DNA of 64,000 nucleotides from Arenibacter algicola (GTDB lineage Bacteria > Bacteroidota > Bacteroidia > Flavobacteriales > Flavobacteriaceae), in contig NZ_JAHKPO010000022.1 in NCBI RefSeq assembly GCF_018860365.1, positions 109,860 through 173,859 on the forward strand. The letters are read 5' to 3'. Each line of letters starts with the position of its first letter. The first letter of the stretch is position 1. Shown here piece by piece: positions 19,346 through 28,045 of the stretch. Under the pieces are notes generated by a model. That model saw only the letters and a program-made list of their open reading frames with translations, was not told the origin of the DNA and ran no database searches. Both the position numbers and the translations under genes were made by a program.

Positions 19346-20635
19346 ATGATTTATAGAAGAAGCAGTGCTTTATTTGCTGAAGCACAGCGTTATATTCCTG
19401 GAGGGGTAAATTCCCCTGTTAGGGCATTTAAGGCCGTTGGGGGTAACCCTGTTTTTGTAAAGGAAGCCAAAGGGGCATATTTATACGATGAGGACGGTAA
19501 CCGATTAATAGATTACATTGCATCCTGGGGGCCGCTGATCCTAGGTCATGCCTATGCTCCCGTAATAGACGCGGTAATTGAGAAGGCAAAAAAGGGAACG
19601 TCGTTCGGAATGCCAACGGAAATAGAAACCCAATTGGCAAAGCTTGCGGTTTCCATGGTTCCCAATATTGATAAGATACGTTTTGTAAACAGTGGTACGG
19701 AAGCCTGTATGAGTGCCGTGCGTTTGGCCAGGGGATTTACCGGAAAGGATAAAATAATAAAATTCGCAGGGTGCTATCACGGTCATTCGGATTCCTTTTT
19801 AATTCAAGCGGGAAGTGGTGCGGTTACCTTTGGGAGTCCCAATAGCCCCGGGGTTACCCAAGGTACTGCAAAGGATACCCTTTTGGCGGCTTATAATAAT
19901 CTGGAAAGTGTAAAAGCCTTGGCTACGGCCAATAAAGGAGAAATTGCTGCCATTATTATTGAGCCCGTAGCCGGTAATATGGGGTGCATTATTCCAGAAG
20001 AAAACTTTATAAAGGGATTGCGCAATCTTTGTGACCAAGAGGATATTTTGCTGATTTTTGATGAGGTTATGACCGGATTCAGATTGGCAAAAGGGGGTGC
20101 CCAGGAAGTATTGGGTGTAGATGCCGATATCGTGACTTTTGGAAAGGTTATTGGAGGAGGATTACCTGTTGGTGCTTTTGCAGCTAGAGAGGAGATCATG
20201 GGACATTTAGCCCCTGATGGACCTGTGTACCAGGCGGGAACGTTGAGCGGGAACCCTTTGGCAATGAGTGCCGGACTGGCAATGTTGACCGAATTGAACA
20301 ATAATCCGGAAGTCTTTAGGAGTTTGGCCGATAAGACCAAATACCTAGGGAAAGGACTGGCGCAGGTATTGACCGATAACAATATTCCTTTTCAGATGAA
20401 TAGGTTCGGATCCATGATCTCTATTCATTTTACAGAAGAACCAGTGGTGGATTTTGAATCTTCGGCCAAAGGGAACAATGCAACATTCAAGAAATATTTC
20501 CACGGCATGTTGGATCAGGGTATCTACCTGCCTCCCAGCGCATTTGAAAGTTACTTCTTAAACGATGCCCTTAGTTATGAAGATTTGGATGAGACTATCG
20601 CTGCGCTCTCCAATATTGCCAAAGATCTACATTGA
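19346..20635 (+). CDS. hemL: Glutamate-1-semialdehyde 2,1-aminomutase
   Basis: A 429-residue cytoplasmic PLP enzyme (fold type I, class III aminotransferase family) that makes 5-aminolevulinate from glutamate-1-semialdehyde in the C5 haem pathway. Visible features: [16 protein letters not shown] at the N-terminus, [12 protein letters not shown], the cofactor Asp in [11 protein letters not shown], and the PLP Lys K267 in [11 protein letters not shown]. The length is normal. It is last in the operon that starts at 17251 and is followed by a strong bidirectional terminator. Confidence 0.98.
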   Translation: MIYRRSSALFAEAQRYIPGGVNSPVRAFKAVGGNPVFVKEAKGAYLYDEDGNRLIDYIASWGPLILGHAYAPVIDAVIEKAKKGTSFGMPTEIETQLAKLAVSMVPNIDKIRFVNSGTEACMSAVRLARGFTGKDKIIKFAGCYHGHSDSFLIQAGSGAVTFGSPNSPGVTQGTAKDTLLAAYNNLESVKALATANKGEIAAIIIEPVAGNMGCIIPEENFIKGLRNLCDQEDILLIFDEVMTGFRLAKGGAQEVLGVDADIVTFGKVIGGGLPVGAFAAREEIMGHLAPDGPVYQAGTLSGNPLAMSAGLAMLTELNNNPEVFRSLADKTKYLGKGLAQVLTDNNIPFQMNRFGSMISIHFTEEPVVDFESSAKGNNATFKKYFHGMLDQGIYLPPSAFESYFLNDALSYEDLDETIAALSNIAKDLH

Positions 20636-20648
20636 TCCGTAAAATACA

Positions 20649-20686
20649 GAAGGCTAAATAGACACTACTTTGCCTATTTAGCCTTC
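20649..20686. terminator. Bidirectional terminator between hemL and the CpxP-like gene
   Basis: A perfect 13-bp stem (gaaggctaaatag at 20649-20661, complement at 20674-20686) with a 12-nt loop. It sits between two convergent genes and can serve both. Confidence 0.8.
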
Positions 20687-20709
20687 CTTATTCTAGAGGG
20701 GAAAAAGAT

Positions 20710-21168
20710 TTATTTCTTTCCGGACCTTTTCTCGTTGTCCTTCATTCCTCTGCCTTTTCTATGACCTTCCCTGTTTTCTTTCATCTTTTCCCATTTCATA
20801 TATTGCTCCTTGTTCAATATTTTCTTCATCTTTTCTTTTTGGGCAATCTGATGATCCAGCATGGCTGTTTTCATGGCATAACGCTCTTCTGAAGTTAATT
20901 TTTTGGCCTCACCGCTTTCTTTTCTCGCCTTCATTTCATTCATTTTCTCTGAACGCTTCACAGCATTTTGCAGGTTTAGACTTTGAATTTCCTTTTGTTG
21001 GGCATCAGTAAGGTCCAAGGCCAGGGTCATCTGCTTCGTTTGCAGGGTGGCAATTTGTTCAGGACTCATATCTTTCATATCGCCTCTGTGGCCTCTTTCC
21101 CTTTCTGGTTTTTGTGCTATGGCAGTTATTCCGGCCATTAATACAACTAATACAACTAATTTTTTCAT
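20710..21168 (-). CDS. CpxP-like/DUF4890 periplasmic protein
   Basis: A 152-residue exported protein with a signal peptide (1-18, ending AIAQ) and a highly charged helical body. Two repeats of an LTxxQ-like helix pair are visible: LALDLTDAQQKEIQSLN and a later MKKILNKEQYMKWEKM. This layout resembles the CpxP/Spy and DUF4890 families: periplasmic, dimeric, helical proteins that act as chaperones or stress sensors. The tail is a run of Lys, Arg and Gly. It converges on hemL and is followed upstream by two small membrane-protein genes on the same strand. Confidence 0.8.
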   Translation of the reverse strand: MKKLVVLVVLMAGITAIAQKPERERGHRGDMKDMSPEQIATLQTKQMTLALDLTDAQQKEIQSLNLQNAVKRSEKMNEMKARKESGEAKKLTSEERYAMKTAMLDHQIAQKEKMKKILNKEQYMKWEKMKENREGHRKGRGMKDNEKRSGKK

Positions 21169-21348
21169 GTTATTTATTATTTACTGTTTGTATATAGGAC
21201 AATATGGTAACAGATTGGTTTAATAGGAAAGCTAGTTTTGGGGCAATTTTAACAGAATGGCCTATATGGATAAGGGCGAGTATAGTTACTGTAGCGGCAT
21301 AAATTATTAATCCCAAAGGAATGGTAATAGGTGTATTAACTAACAAAA

Positions 21349-21382
21349 AATAAGGGCATAAACCTAGGTTTATGCCCTTATT
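21349..21382 (-). terminator. 34-bp perfect palindrome acting as terminator
   Basis: The sequence from 21349 to 21382 is a perfect palindrome (aataagggcataaacct / aggtttatgcccttatt). On the minus strand it is followed at once by a T-run, so it fits an intrinsic terminator for the 59-residue gene just upstream; on the plus strand no T-run follows. Confidence 0.8.
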
Positions 21383-21405
21383 CAAAACAAATTATTGGAT
21401 TGTTG

Positions 21406-21585
21406 TTATTGTATGTTTATGAATTGATTTTCTGAGTTATCTGCCAAAGCTTCAATAGTAACTTTTGATTTTTCCGTTGAGATCAGGTCTTTATTTGCTG
21501 TAGTGTTGTCGGATAGATTATTGTAAACCAAAGCGGACACCAAAAAACAAATAAAATATAAAAGACTTTTTATTTTGTAGGACAT
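21406..21585 (-). CDS. Small single-pass membrane protein (copy A)
   Basis: A 59-codon gene. The protein begins MSYKIKSLLYFICFLVSALV, the same start as the 61-residue protein encoded 140 bp upstream (MSYKIKSLLYFVCFVASAVL), so the two are paralogues from a local duplication. One membrane segment (about 6-22) is followed by a polar tail (NLSDNTTANKDL...) that is not conserved between the copies. A strong palindromic terminator follows. Conservation of the N-terminal half with divergence of the tail supports both as real genes. Function unknown. Confidence 0.75.
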   Translation of the reverse strand: MSYKIKSLLYFICFLVSALVYNNLSDNTTANKDLISTEKSKVTIEALADNSENQFINIQ

Positions 21586-21725
21586 AGATTTGGGGTTTTT
21601 TATTATACCTCTAAGATATATAATCTATTGTCTCCAAATTGGCCAATGTTGTGAAACACATTTAAAGTTGTTGTAAAAAGACCAAAAAATGTGGTCGTAA
21701 ATTTGAAAGGAAGGTAGAAGTAGAC

Positions 21726-21911
21726 TTATTCCTGTATTTTCTCCAATTTTGCCAACTTATTGTCAATATCTAAATTATCGGATTGTAGTTGTATGATTTC
21801 GGCCGAATCACGATTATTTTTATTGTTATATTCGGGCTCCAGTGCATAGTATAAAACAGCCGAGGCTACAAAACAAACAAAATACAATAAACTTTTTATT
21901 TTATAAGACAT
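21726..21911 (-). CDS. Small single-pass membrane protein (copy B)
   Basis: A 61-residue protein with one membrane helix (about 6-22) and a soluble C-terminal tail that looks like a short coiled coil (IIQLQSDNLDIDNKLAKLEK). Its first 20 residues match copy A at 21406-21585 in about 16 positions. It could be a membrane-tethered dimer partner or regulator of another membrane protein. No family is recognised. The gap to copy A is 140 bp. Confidence 0.7.
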   Translation of the reverse strand: MSYKIKSLLYFVCFVASAVLYYALEPEYNNKNNRDSAEIIQLQSDNLDIDNKLAKLEKIQE

Positions 21912-22047
21912 AGATTGGGGGGTATTAATAAAGGTCTGAAAGTAGGAAAAATATTAAATGTCAGAAAATAAATATTGTTAAATTTTACATTTAATCGTCA
22001 AAAGGTATCCGTTCAACGGAAAAATATGGGATTTAGACCTAAAAAAT

Positions 22048-22069
22048 GGGCTATCGGTTACGACAGCCC
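22048..22069 (-). terminator. Terminator after the metzincin gene
   Basis: Stem gggctatcg (22048-22056) with cgacagccc (22061-22069), one mismatch, GTTA loop, followed on the minus strand by a T-run. It is 63 bp past the metalloprotease stop. Confidence 0.75.
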
Positions 22070-22131
22070 TATCCCTTTAAACATAATGTTACTTTTATAA
22101 AATCAGAGGTAGTCCTTAAATTATGATGAAT

Positions 22132-24633
22132 CTAACTGTTGGGGTTTAAAATGAGTTCTATTTGTTCCACTGCATCCTGCAAATGATACTTGCTCATGGG
22201 ATCCACTGTTCTATTGATCGCATTTTTTAGGTCTTTTCTAAGAATATTCAATTCCGCTCTGGCAATCGACCTTATATCTGACTGTCCAGTGTTAATTGGG
22301 GTGGATTTTTGATATCCTCCGGAATTTCCTTTTTTGGCATCATCTTCAGTGGTCAACAGGTAGCCCAATCTTTCAATATGCGCTTTTTGAAGATTTCTTC
22401 TATAGGTGTCAATTTTTCTCCCATTTCGTGTTTCGGACCATAACCCTTTTCTTAGATCGGTCATCATTTCCAAAAGGGAATAGGCGTCCTTGCCATTAGC
22501 AGTTTCGTTCTCGATCAATCTGGCCAATTTGCCCAAACTCAAAATATTATCCAGCGTTCTAACTTGTAGGCTTCTAATACGCTCTACGGAACCTGAATAT
22601 TCTATTTTATTAAATATATTTGGAACAATCAGCCATTCCGGGGTTTGGAATAATTGTTCCTGCACAAATAGCAAGCAATTTTTTTGATGCTCCCTATCTA
22701 CAGGAGTGTATACTGCCCCTTCCTGATCATAGGTCTTATATTGCTCATAGACGCCACCAATATTATTGCTGACATGGCCCATGTATCTATTAAATTGTGA
22801 AATTACCTGACCGTACATGGTGTTTAGATCGTCGTATTCCTTGCCTTTTTCAGCCGTCCATTCAATCAGTTTTGGAGTTATTCTTTTCAAATTTTCAATA
22901 CCATAGGCACTAGCCTTTATGGCATCGTCACCCAAATCTTCGGTCTGCGAACTTGGGTCAACTACATCACCTACTTGTTGGTGGCCAAATCGGTATAATG
23001 GATCCCCTGAATGTTTTAGGATCCAGCTATCCAAGGTTTCCTTTTCCTCCTTGTCGGATTTGTCCAATATGGGACGGTATCCCCAAGCAATGGCATATTT
23101 GTCATACACCCCAATCTCCGGCATAAGGGCTACACCCTCGTCCCCTGGTTGGGCTATATAGTTGAATCTGGCATAGTCCATTATGGAGGGCGCCGTGCCA
23201 TATTTTTTGGTAAAGGAAGCAGAGCGGAGCGAATCAACAGGATAGGCTATACTACTACCCATATTGTGGGGCAACCCTAGGGTATGGCCCACTTCGTGCG
23301 AAGACACAAACCGAATTAGGCGGCCCATAACCTCTTCTTTAAAGGCAACACTCCTAGCATCAGGGTTAATGGCGGCCGTTTGTACAAAAAACCAATTTCT
23401 TAACAAGGTCATTACATTGTGGTACCAGTTGATATCGGATTCCAATATTTCACCAGTTCTCGGGTCGCTTACATGTGGTCCGTTGGCATTGGGAATAGGA
23501 GAGGCCAGATAGCGAACTACGGAATAACGTACATCCTCTGGTGACCATTCTGGATCTTCCTCAGGAGTTGGGGGATCTTTGGCCAAAATGGCATTTTTAA
23601 AGCCAGCAGCTTCAAAAGCGACCTGCCAATCCTCAATTCCCTGTTTTATAAAGGGTACCCAACTTTTTGGGGTGGCCCTGTCAACATAATATACAATGGG
23701 CTTTTTTGGCTCTACAAGTTCACCATTTTTAAATTTTTCAATATCTTCATCCTTCACTTCCAGTCGCCAACGGTCAAGAAAACGCACCGTCTTACTTTCC
23801 TGTGCATCCAAGCCATAATCTACCTGGCCACGGGCAAACCAACCCACACGCTTGTCAAAATATCTGCGTTTCATGGGTTCTTCCGGCAGTAATATCATGG
23901 AGTTGTTTATTTCAATCGAAATAGAACCTAGGCTTCCATTGGAAGGAGGATTACTGGCCACATAGGTCTTTACATGTCTAGCCTCTATATTTAGGGGATA
24001 ACTTTTTAAGGTACTGATATAACTTCTGGATTCATCCAATCGCGAAACCTTATATTCCTTCCTATAATGATCTGGCATGCCCAGGGCATTTACATCCTTT
24101 TCAAAAAGATCGTTCACTTGGATTACAGTAGCGGGATTCAAGCTATCTTTTTTAAATGCCTTTATATCGAATGAATACAGCACGGGTTCAAAATTGGAAT
24201 TTACCACGGCTTCACTTACCGGTAGTGAATCGGCAGCAACAATATCATAGCTTACAACCCTAAGCAAGACTTTTTTTGGCAACTTTTCCCATCTAAGGAC
24301 CTTGGTATTTATTTTTCCTCCTCCGAAGCCTATACCTGTAGCCGTTTTGGAAATTCTACTGACCATTAGCATTTCCTTGTTAAACAGGGAATCCGGTATT
24401 TCGTAGTAATGATTGTCATCTACTATATGTACATCAAAAAGACCTTTATCCGTTTTTGCATCTTTGGTGATTACCTTTTCATAGGATTCTATTTCTCCTT
24501 TTTTTGATTTTTCCTTGGTGTCGGAGGATTCGGCTTTTTTGTCCTTCTTTTTAAAGATTTGTGCTTCTGTTGTCTGGAAGCACCCTATAAGCAAAAATGT
24601 AAATAACGCTTTCGCGAGTAAATTTTTAATCAT
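22132..24633 (-). CDS. Secreted zinc metalloprotease (DUF5117/DUF4953 type)
   Basis: An 833-residue protein with a signal peptide (about 1-24), a Lys-rich linker, a DUF5118/DUF5117-like N-terminal region (about 60-330) and a metzincin-type protease domain. The zinc motif is HEVGHTLGLPH (H446, E447, H450, H456), preceded by RFVSSHEV and followed by GSSIAYPVDS, with a Met in SIMDYARFNY that fits a Met-turn. The C-terminal ~250 residues are helical. Such large secreted zinc proteases are common in Bacteroidota; their substrates are largely unknown. It is a single gene with its own terminator. Confidence 0.92.
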   Translation of the reverse strand: MIKNLLAKALFTFLLIGCFQTTEAQIFKKKDKKAESSDTKEKSKKGEIESYEKVITKDAKTDKGLFDVHIVDDNHYYEIPDSLFNKEMLMVSRISKTATGIGFGGGKINTKVLRWEKLPKKVLLRVVSYDIVAADSLPVSEAVVNSNFEPVLYSFDIKAFKKDSLNPATVIQVNDLFEKDVNALGMPDHYRKEYKVSRLDESRSYISTLKSYPLNIEARHVKTYVASNPPSNGSLGSISIEINNSMILLPEEPMKRRYFDKRVGWFARGQVDYGLDAQESKTVRFLDRWRLEVKDEDIEKFKNGELVEPKKPIVYYVDRATPKSWVPFIKQGIEDWQVAFEAAGFKNAILAKDPPTPEEDPEWSPEDVRYSVVRYLASPIPNANGPHVSDPRTGEILESDINWYHNVMTLLRNWFFVQTAAINPDARSVAFKEEVMGRLIRFVSSHEVGHTLGLPHNMGSSIAYPVDSLRSASFTKKYGTAPSIMDYARFNYIAQPGDEGVALMPEIGVYDKYAIAWGYRPILDKSDKEEKETLDSWILKHSGDPLYRFGHQQVGDVVDPSSQTEDLGDDAIKASAYGIENLKRITPKLIEWTAEKGKEYDDLNTMYGQVISQFNRYMGHVSNNIGGVYEQYKTYDQEGAVYTPVDREHQKNCLLFVQEQLFQTPEWLIVPNIFNKIEYSGSVERIRSLQVRTLDNILSLGKLARLIENETANGKDAYSLLEMMTDLRKGLWSETRNGRKIDTYRRNLQKAHIERLGYLLTTEDDAKKGNSGGYQKSTPINTGQSDIRSIARAELNILRKDLKNAINRTVDPMSKYHLQDAVEQIELILNPNS

Positions 24634-24969
24634 ATTTCGGGCAATTTTTATAAATTCTTGTAATCTTTCAAAGAACTAAAAATAATTTAAATTCTGGAAG
24701 TGGATTTGGATTATTGCCCAATTACAAAATAATTAACGGAATTATAGGTCTTTCTGAATCTTAGGTCCCCTTATTCTTGCATTCTATCAGTAAAAAGAAA
24801 AAAAATTACAATTAGAGTGTAACATTTTTACCTATTACAAGTCTATTTGAATAGAGAATTTCTTTTAATAGTTTATTTGAATTTAGCATGTGTAAAGTCT
24901 TTGTGGGAACAAAGGCTTTACTTTTGTTAGGACTTTTCCGGTACTCATCGTCTAAATTGATCCTATAAA
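24634..24969. other. Gene-free spacer, 336 bp
   Basis: AT-rich DNA between the metzincin and SLC13 genes (both minus). No frame with coding character was found. It contains the hairpin at 24892-24921 and presumably the metzincin promoter, though no convincing TAnnTTTG box stands out. Confidence 0.6.
24892..24921 (-). terminator. Hairpin after the SLC13 gene
   Basis: A 13-bp stem (gtaaagtctttgt at 24892-24904, acaaaggctttac at 24909-24921, one wobble pair) with a GGGA tetraloop. It is 49 bp past the SLC13 stop. The T-run on the minus strand is weak, so termination is likely rather than certain. Confidence 0.6.
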
Positions 24970-26400
24970 CTAGAAGAGTAGGGGAATCACGAATTGGAAC
25001 AATAGGATCAACAATACCACTGAGATAAGGTTAAGGACTATTCCCACCCTTGCCATTTGGTATACCTTAATATAACCACTGGCAAAAACTATGGCATTGG
25101 GGGGCGTGGCCATGGGCAACATAAAGGCGCAGCTACTGGCAATGGTAACCGGAATCAATAAATAGAGTAAAGGAACTCCAAGACCTATCGCTATACCTGC
25201 AACTACCGGAGCAAGCACTGCAACCAAGGCTACATTGCTCATTAATTCTGTCATAAAGAGCATTAATAGAATTAACAAGGATGCCGTAAATAGTATACTT
25301 ATTTCGCTAGTGGAAATGGCGCTTGCCACCATATCAACAATACCACTTGTAGACATGCCTTCGGCCAAGGCCAGTCCGCCACCAAATAATATTAGAATTC
25401 CCCAGGCCAATTTTTCGGTATCGCTCCAGCCAATTATAAACTCACCCTTTTTAAGGTTAAAAGGAATCGCAAAAAGGGAAACTGCGGCTATCATACTTAT
25501 GATAGTGTCCGATAATCCCAGGGATGGAAAAATACTGTTGATCAATGTTCTGAAAATCCATAGGAAAACCGTTATTCCAAAGATGGTGAGCACCATTTTT
25601 TCTTTGCGGCTCATAGGGCCCAATTTTTTTAATTCTTCTTGAATAATCTGTCTGGAGCCAGTAAATTTTAATTGCTTATTGGGAAAAAACCATTTTACTA
25701 GGACCAGATAACAAATGGTTACCATAATGATTGAAAATGGTAATCCAATAACCATCCATTTAAGAAAGGAGATTTCAATATTGTACTCGTTTTCCAGTAA
25801 ACCAATTAAAATTGAATTTGGAGGGGTACCAATAACGGTTGCAATACCACCTGCGTTTGCCGAGAATGCGATTCCCAGCATTACATTGAGGGCAAAATTG
25901 CGATCATCCTTGGTGAAGCCATCCGCATCGTTTACCAACAGCCCAATAACGGACATGGCAATAGGGAGCATAACAACCGTACTGGCCGTATTGCTGATCC
26001 ACATACTTAAAGCAGCAGTTGCGATCATAAATCCCAGTACTACCTTGTTCGGTGTTGTTCCCGTAATTCGTATGATGTTGAGGGCAATGCGTTTATGTAA
26101 ATTCACTTTTTCCAGGGCCAAGGCCATCACAAATCCCCCAAAAAACAGAAAAATGATGGGACTTCCATAATTGGCGCCTACCTCGTTGATGGGCATGATC
26201 TTAAGTAGGGGAAACAAAATAAGTGGCAAAAGGGCCGCCACCGAAATAGAAACGGCTTCGGTAATCCACCAAACTACCATCCAAACCGCCACGGCGATTA
26301 CGGCATCGCCTTTTTCGGAGACCAGGGTGTTGGGTAAATTTAGAAGAATAAAAAAGAAGATGGGGCCTAATAATAATCCTAATTTTTTGCTCAAATCCAT
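24970..26400 (-). CDS. SLC13/DASS-type sodium-coupled anion carrier
   Basis: A 476-residue inner-membrane carrier with about 11-12 hydrophobic segments. Two SNT-type signature loops of the divalent anion:sodium symporters are visible: WISNTASTVVMLP in the first half and ELMSNVALVAVLAP in the second. The first half also has GIAFSANAGGIATVIGTPPN. Substrates of the family are C4-dicarboxylates, citrate or sulfate; the SNT and GTPPN motifs suggest a dicarboxylate, but the sequence cannot settle it. It lies 95 bp downstream of the PKD lipoprotein gene on the same strand. Confidence 0.93.
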   Translation of the reverse strand: MDLSKKLGLLLGPIFFFILLNLPNTLVSEKGDAVIAVAVWMVVWWITEAVSISVAALLPLILFPLLKIMPINEVGANYGSPIIFLFFGGFVMALALEKVNLHKRIALNIIRITGTTPNKVVLGFMIATAALSMWISNTASTVVMLPIAMSVIGLLVNDADGFTKDDRNFALNVMLGIAFSANAGGIATVIGTPPNSILIGLLENEYNIEISFLKWMVIGLPFSIIMVTICYLVLVKWFFPNKQLKFTGSRQIIQEELKKLGPMSRKEKMVLTIFGITVFLWIFRTLINSIFPSLGLSDTIISMIAAVSLFAIPFNLKKGEFIIGWSDTEKLAWGILILFGGGLALAEGMSTSGIVDMVASAISTSEISILFTASLLILLMLFMTELMSNVALVAVLAPVVAGIAIGLGVPLLYLLIPVTIASSCAFMLPMATPPNAIVFASGYIKVYQMARVGIVLNLISVVLLILLFQFVIPLLF

Positions 26401-26495
26401 ATGGGAGGTTTATGGTGTTCTAAACTAGGTTATTTCTGGCAGTTATAAAAATGTAAACGGATAAGTAGCCTTAGTTTTTGAGGCTTTGATTCCAA

Positions 26496-27935
26496 TTAGT
26501 TGAAAATCGTCTCCAAGCTTATCAAATTTAGGTCTTTATCCACCGCACCGTAAAATGTTTTTATGACGGAAAGTTCACCTATGTTGGGGGTCGTATCCTC
26601 AGTACGGTATCCGGCAACAAAGAATAATTTATTGTTTATTTCCAATATTTCAGGAATAAAGCTCCCCTTGTACCTTAGTTTCTTTATTTCCGCACCGGTA
26701 GGGTCGAATTTGCGCAAATAGCCATCGCCCGTTGAGATTACAAAGGAATCTCCTAAAGAGATCATTGCTTGGATATTATTATCCACATTAAAATAGTGGG
26801 TATTGATAATGCTTCCGTCCGAAGATGTAATGCTGAGCTCGCCATTACCGTAAGCGGCCAAGTTGCCGTTGGACAATTGTATTAAGTGATAGGCGCCATT
26901 TAAATGGTTGGCTTCGGTAATATGCCCCCCAAGTACGGAATTACTTAGGTCTACCGTTTTAGTAACGGCCAAATTAGTATCGAAAAACACAAGAAATGGG
27001 CTATAGTTGCTAATGAAGGGAAGGATAATGTTCTTGTTGAATGTGGCTCCAAAAGCTACATAGCCATTGTTTGTCTTGATCATATCTGCCAGCATGGCAT
27101 TGTTAGATCCAATAGCTTTAAATTGGACATCAAAGGCATCGCCATTAGCATTTCTTTTTTCAATGACAGCTTTATATACACCATTGTCCTTTTGAGTTCC
27201 ATAGAATATATAATTTACATCTTCTTTCAAATAACCATAAAGGTATTTGGTAGCAGAACTTAAAGTAGATGTTAAGCCCCAGCTGCTATTCATGGTTATT
27301 TCCCGGGATCCGTACAATTCGGGCAGGGTACGGGAAAAATGGATGTTCTTGTTGCCGTTGCCCAGGAAGTTGACATAAGCATTTTCCGTGTTGAATTGTT
27401 GGTCGGCAATATAATTGGAAGTAGGTATAAGGTTGATGCCTAATTCTTTGTAATAGAATTTTGGCACGGTCAGGTTTACCAGATCCTCGGTTTTTTCCAG
27501 ATAGAAAATATTGCCATTATGCGGATTAAGACCCATCTCTATTGGTAACCCATTGTTTCCAAGGGGAATTTCGGGGAATAGGTAATAGGATTCCACCGGG
27601 GTTTCTACAAAAATTGTTTTGCTAAAGGTTTTACTGTGTTTTTGGTCATCGTAAACAACAAGGGTAATGGTGAAACTGCCACCCTCCTGATAGGATATAA
27701 CGGGACTTTCCTGATTGCTGGTTTCATTGTTTCCGAAATCATAGGAATAGAGTACGGCATCTTTGGAACAATTGGTTATTTGTAAAGATTCCCCAATAGC
27801 TAAGGTATCTGTACTTAATGTAAAACAGGAGGTTAAATCTATTTCAGCTTCAGGAATGCCGCCTTCTCCATTGTTTTCCGTGGTACAGGAAAGCGTAAAA
27901 AAACACATAAAAATAATTGCGTAGAATTTTTTCAT
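26496..27935 (-). CDS. PKD-domain lipoprotein with propeller-like body
   Basis: A 479-residue lipoprotein (lipobox FTLSC, C17). A PKD domain occupies about 37-112 (YSYDFGNNETSNQESPV, then GGSFTITLVVYDDQ). The rest consists of repeating beta segments of 40-60 residues (e.g. NGNIFYLEK, NGNLAAYGNGEL, GDSFVISTGDGYLRKFD) that read like a beta-propeller. This suggests a surface or periplasmic binding protein for a polymer or protein partner. The substrate is not indicated. It lies between the SLC13 gene and the cytochrome operon, 110 bp from the latter. Confidence 0.8.
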   Translation of the reverse strand: MKKFYAIIFMCFFTLSCTTENNGEGGIPEAEIDLTSCFTLSTDTLAIGESLQITNCSKDAVLYSYDFGNNETSNQESPVISYQEGGSFTITLVVYDDQKHSKTFSKTIFVETPVESYYLFPEIPLGNNGLPIEMGLNPHNGNIFYLEKTEDLVNLTVPKFYYKELGINLIPTSNYIADQQFNTENAYVNFLGNGNKNIHFSRTLPELYGSREITMNSSWGLTSTLSSATKYLYGYLKEDVNYIFYGTQKDNGVYKAVIEKRNANGDAFDVQFKAIGSNNAMLADMIKTNNGYVAFGATFNKNIILPFISNYSPFLVFFDTNLAVTKTVDLSNSVLGGHITEANHLNGAYHLIQLSNGNLAAYGNGELSITSSDGSIINTHYFNVDNNIQAMISLGDSFVISTGDGYLRKFDPTGAEIKKLRYKGSFIPEILEINNKLFFVAGYRTEDTTPNIGELSVIKTFYGAVDKDLNLISLETIFN

Positions 27936-28045
27936 ACTAAACAGATTTGGGATCCATTAGTATTAACGTGAAAATGAAGCTCTTATTTCAGCATTTCGAT
28001 GTAAACCAGTGATTTAACGCTGACTGCACCAAGTTAGTGTCCAAA

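Noticed and set aside
21170..21385. 71-codon minus-strand frame
   Set aside because: It runs through the palindromic terminator and shows no domain or typical codon use.
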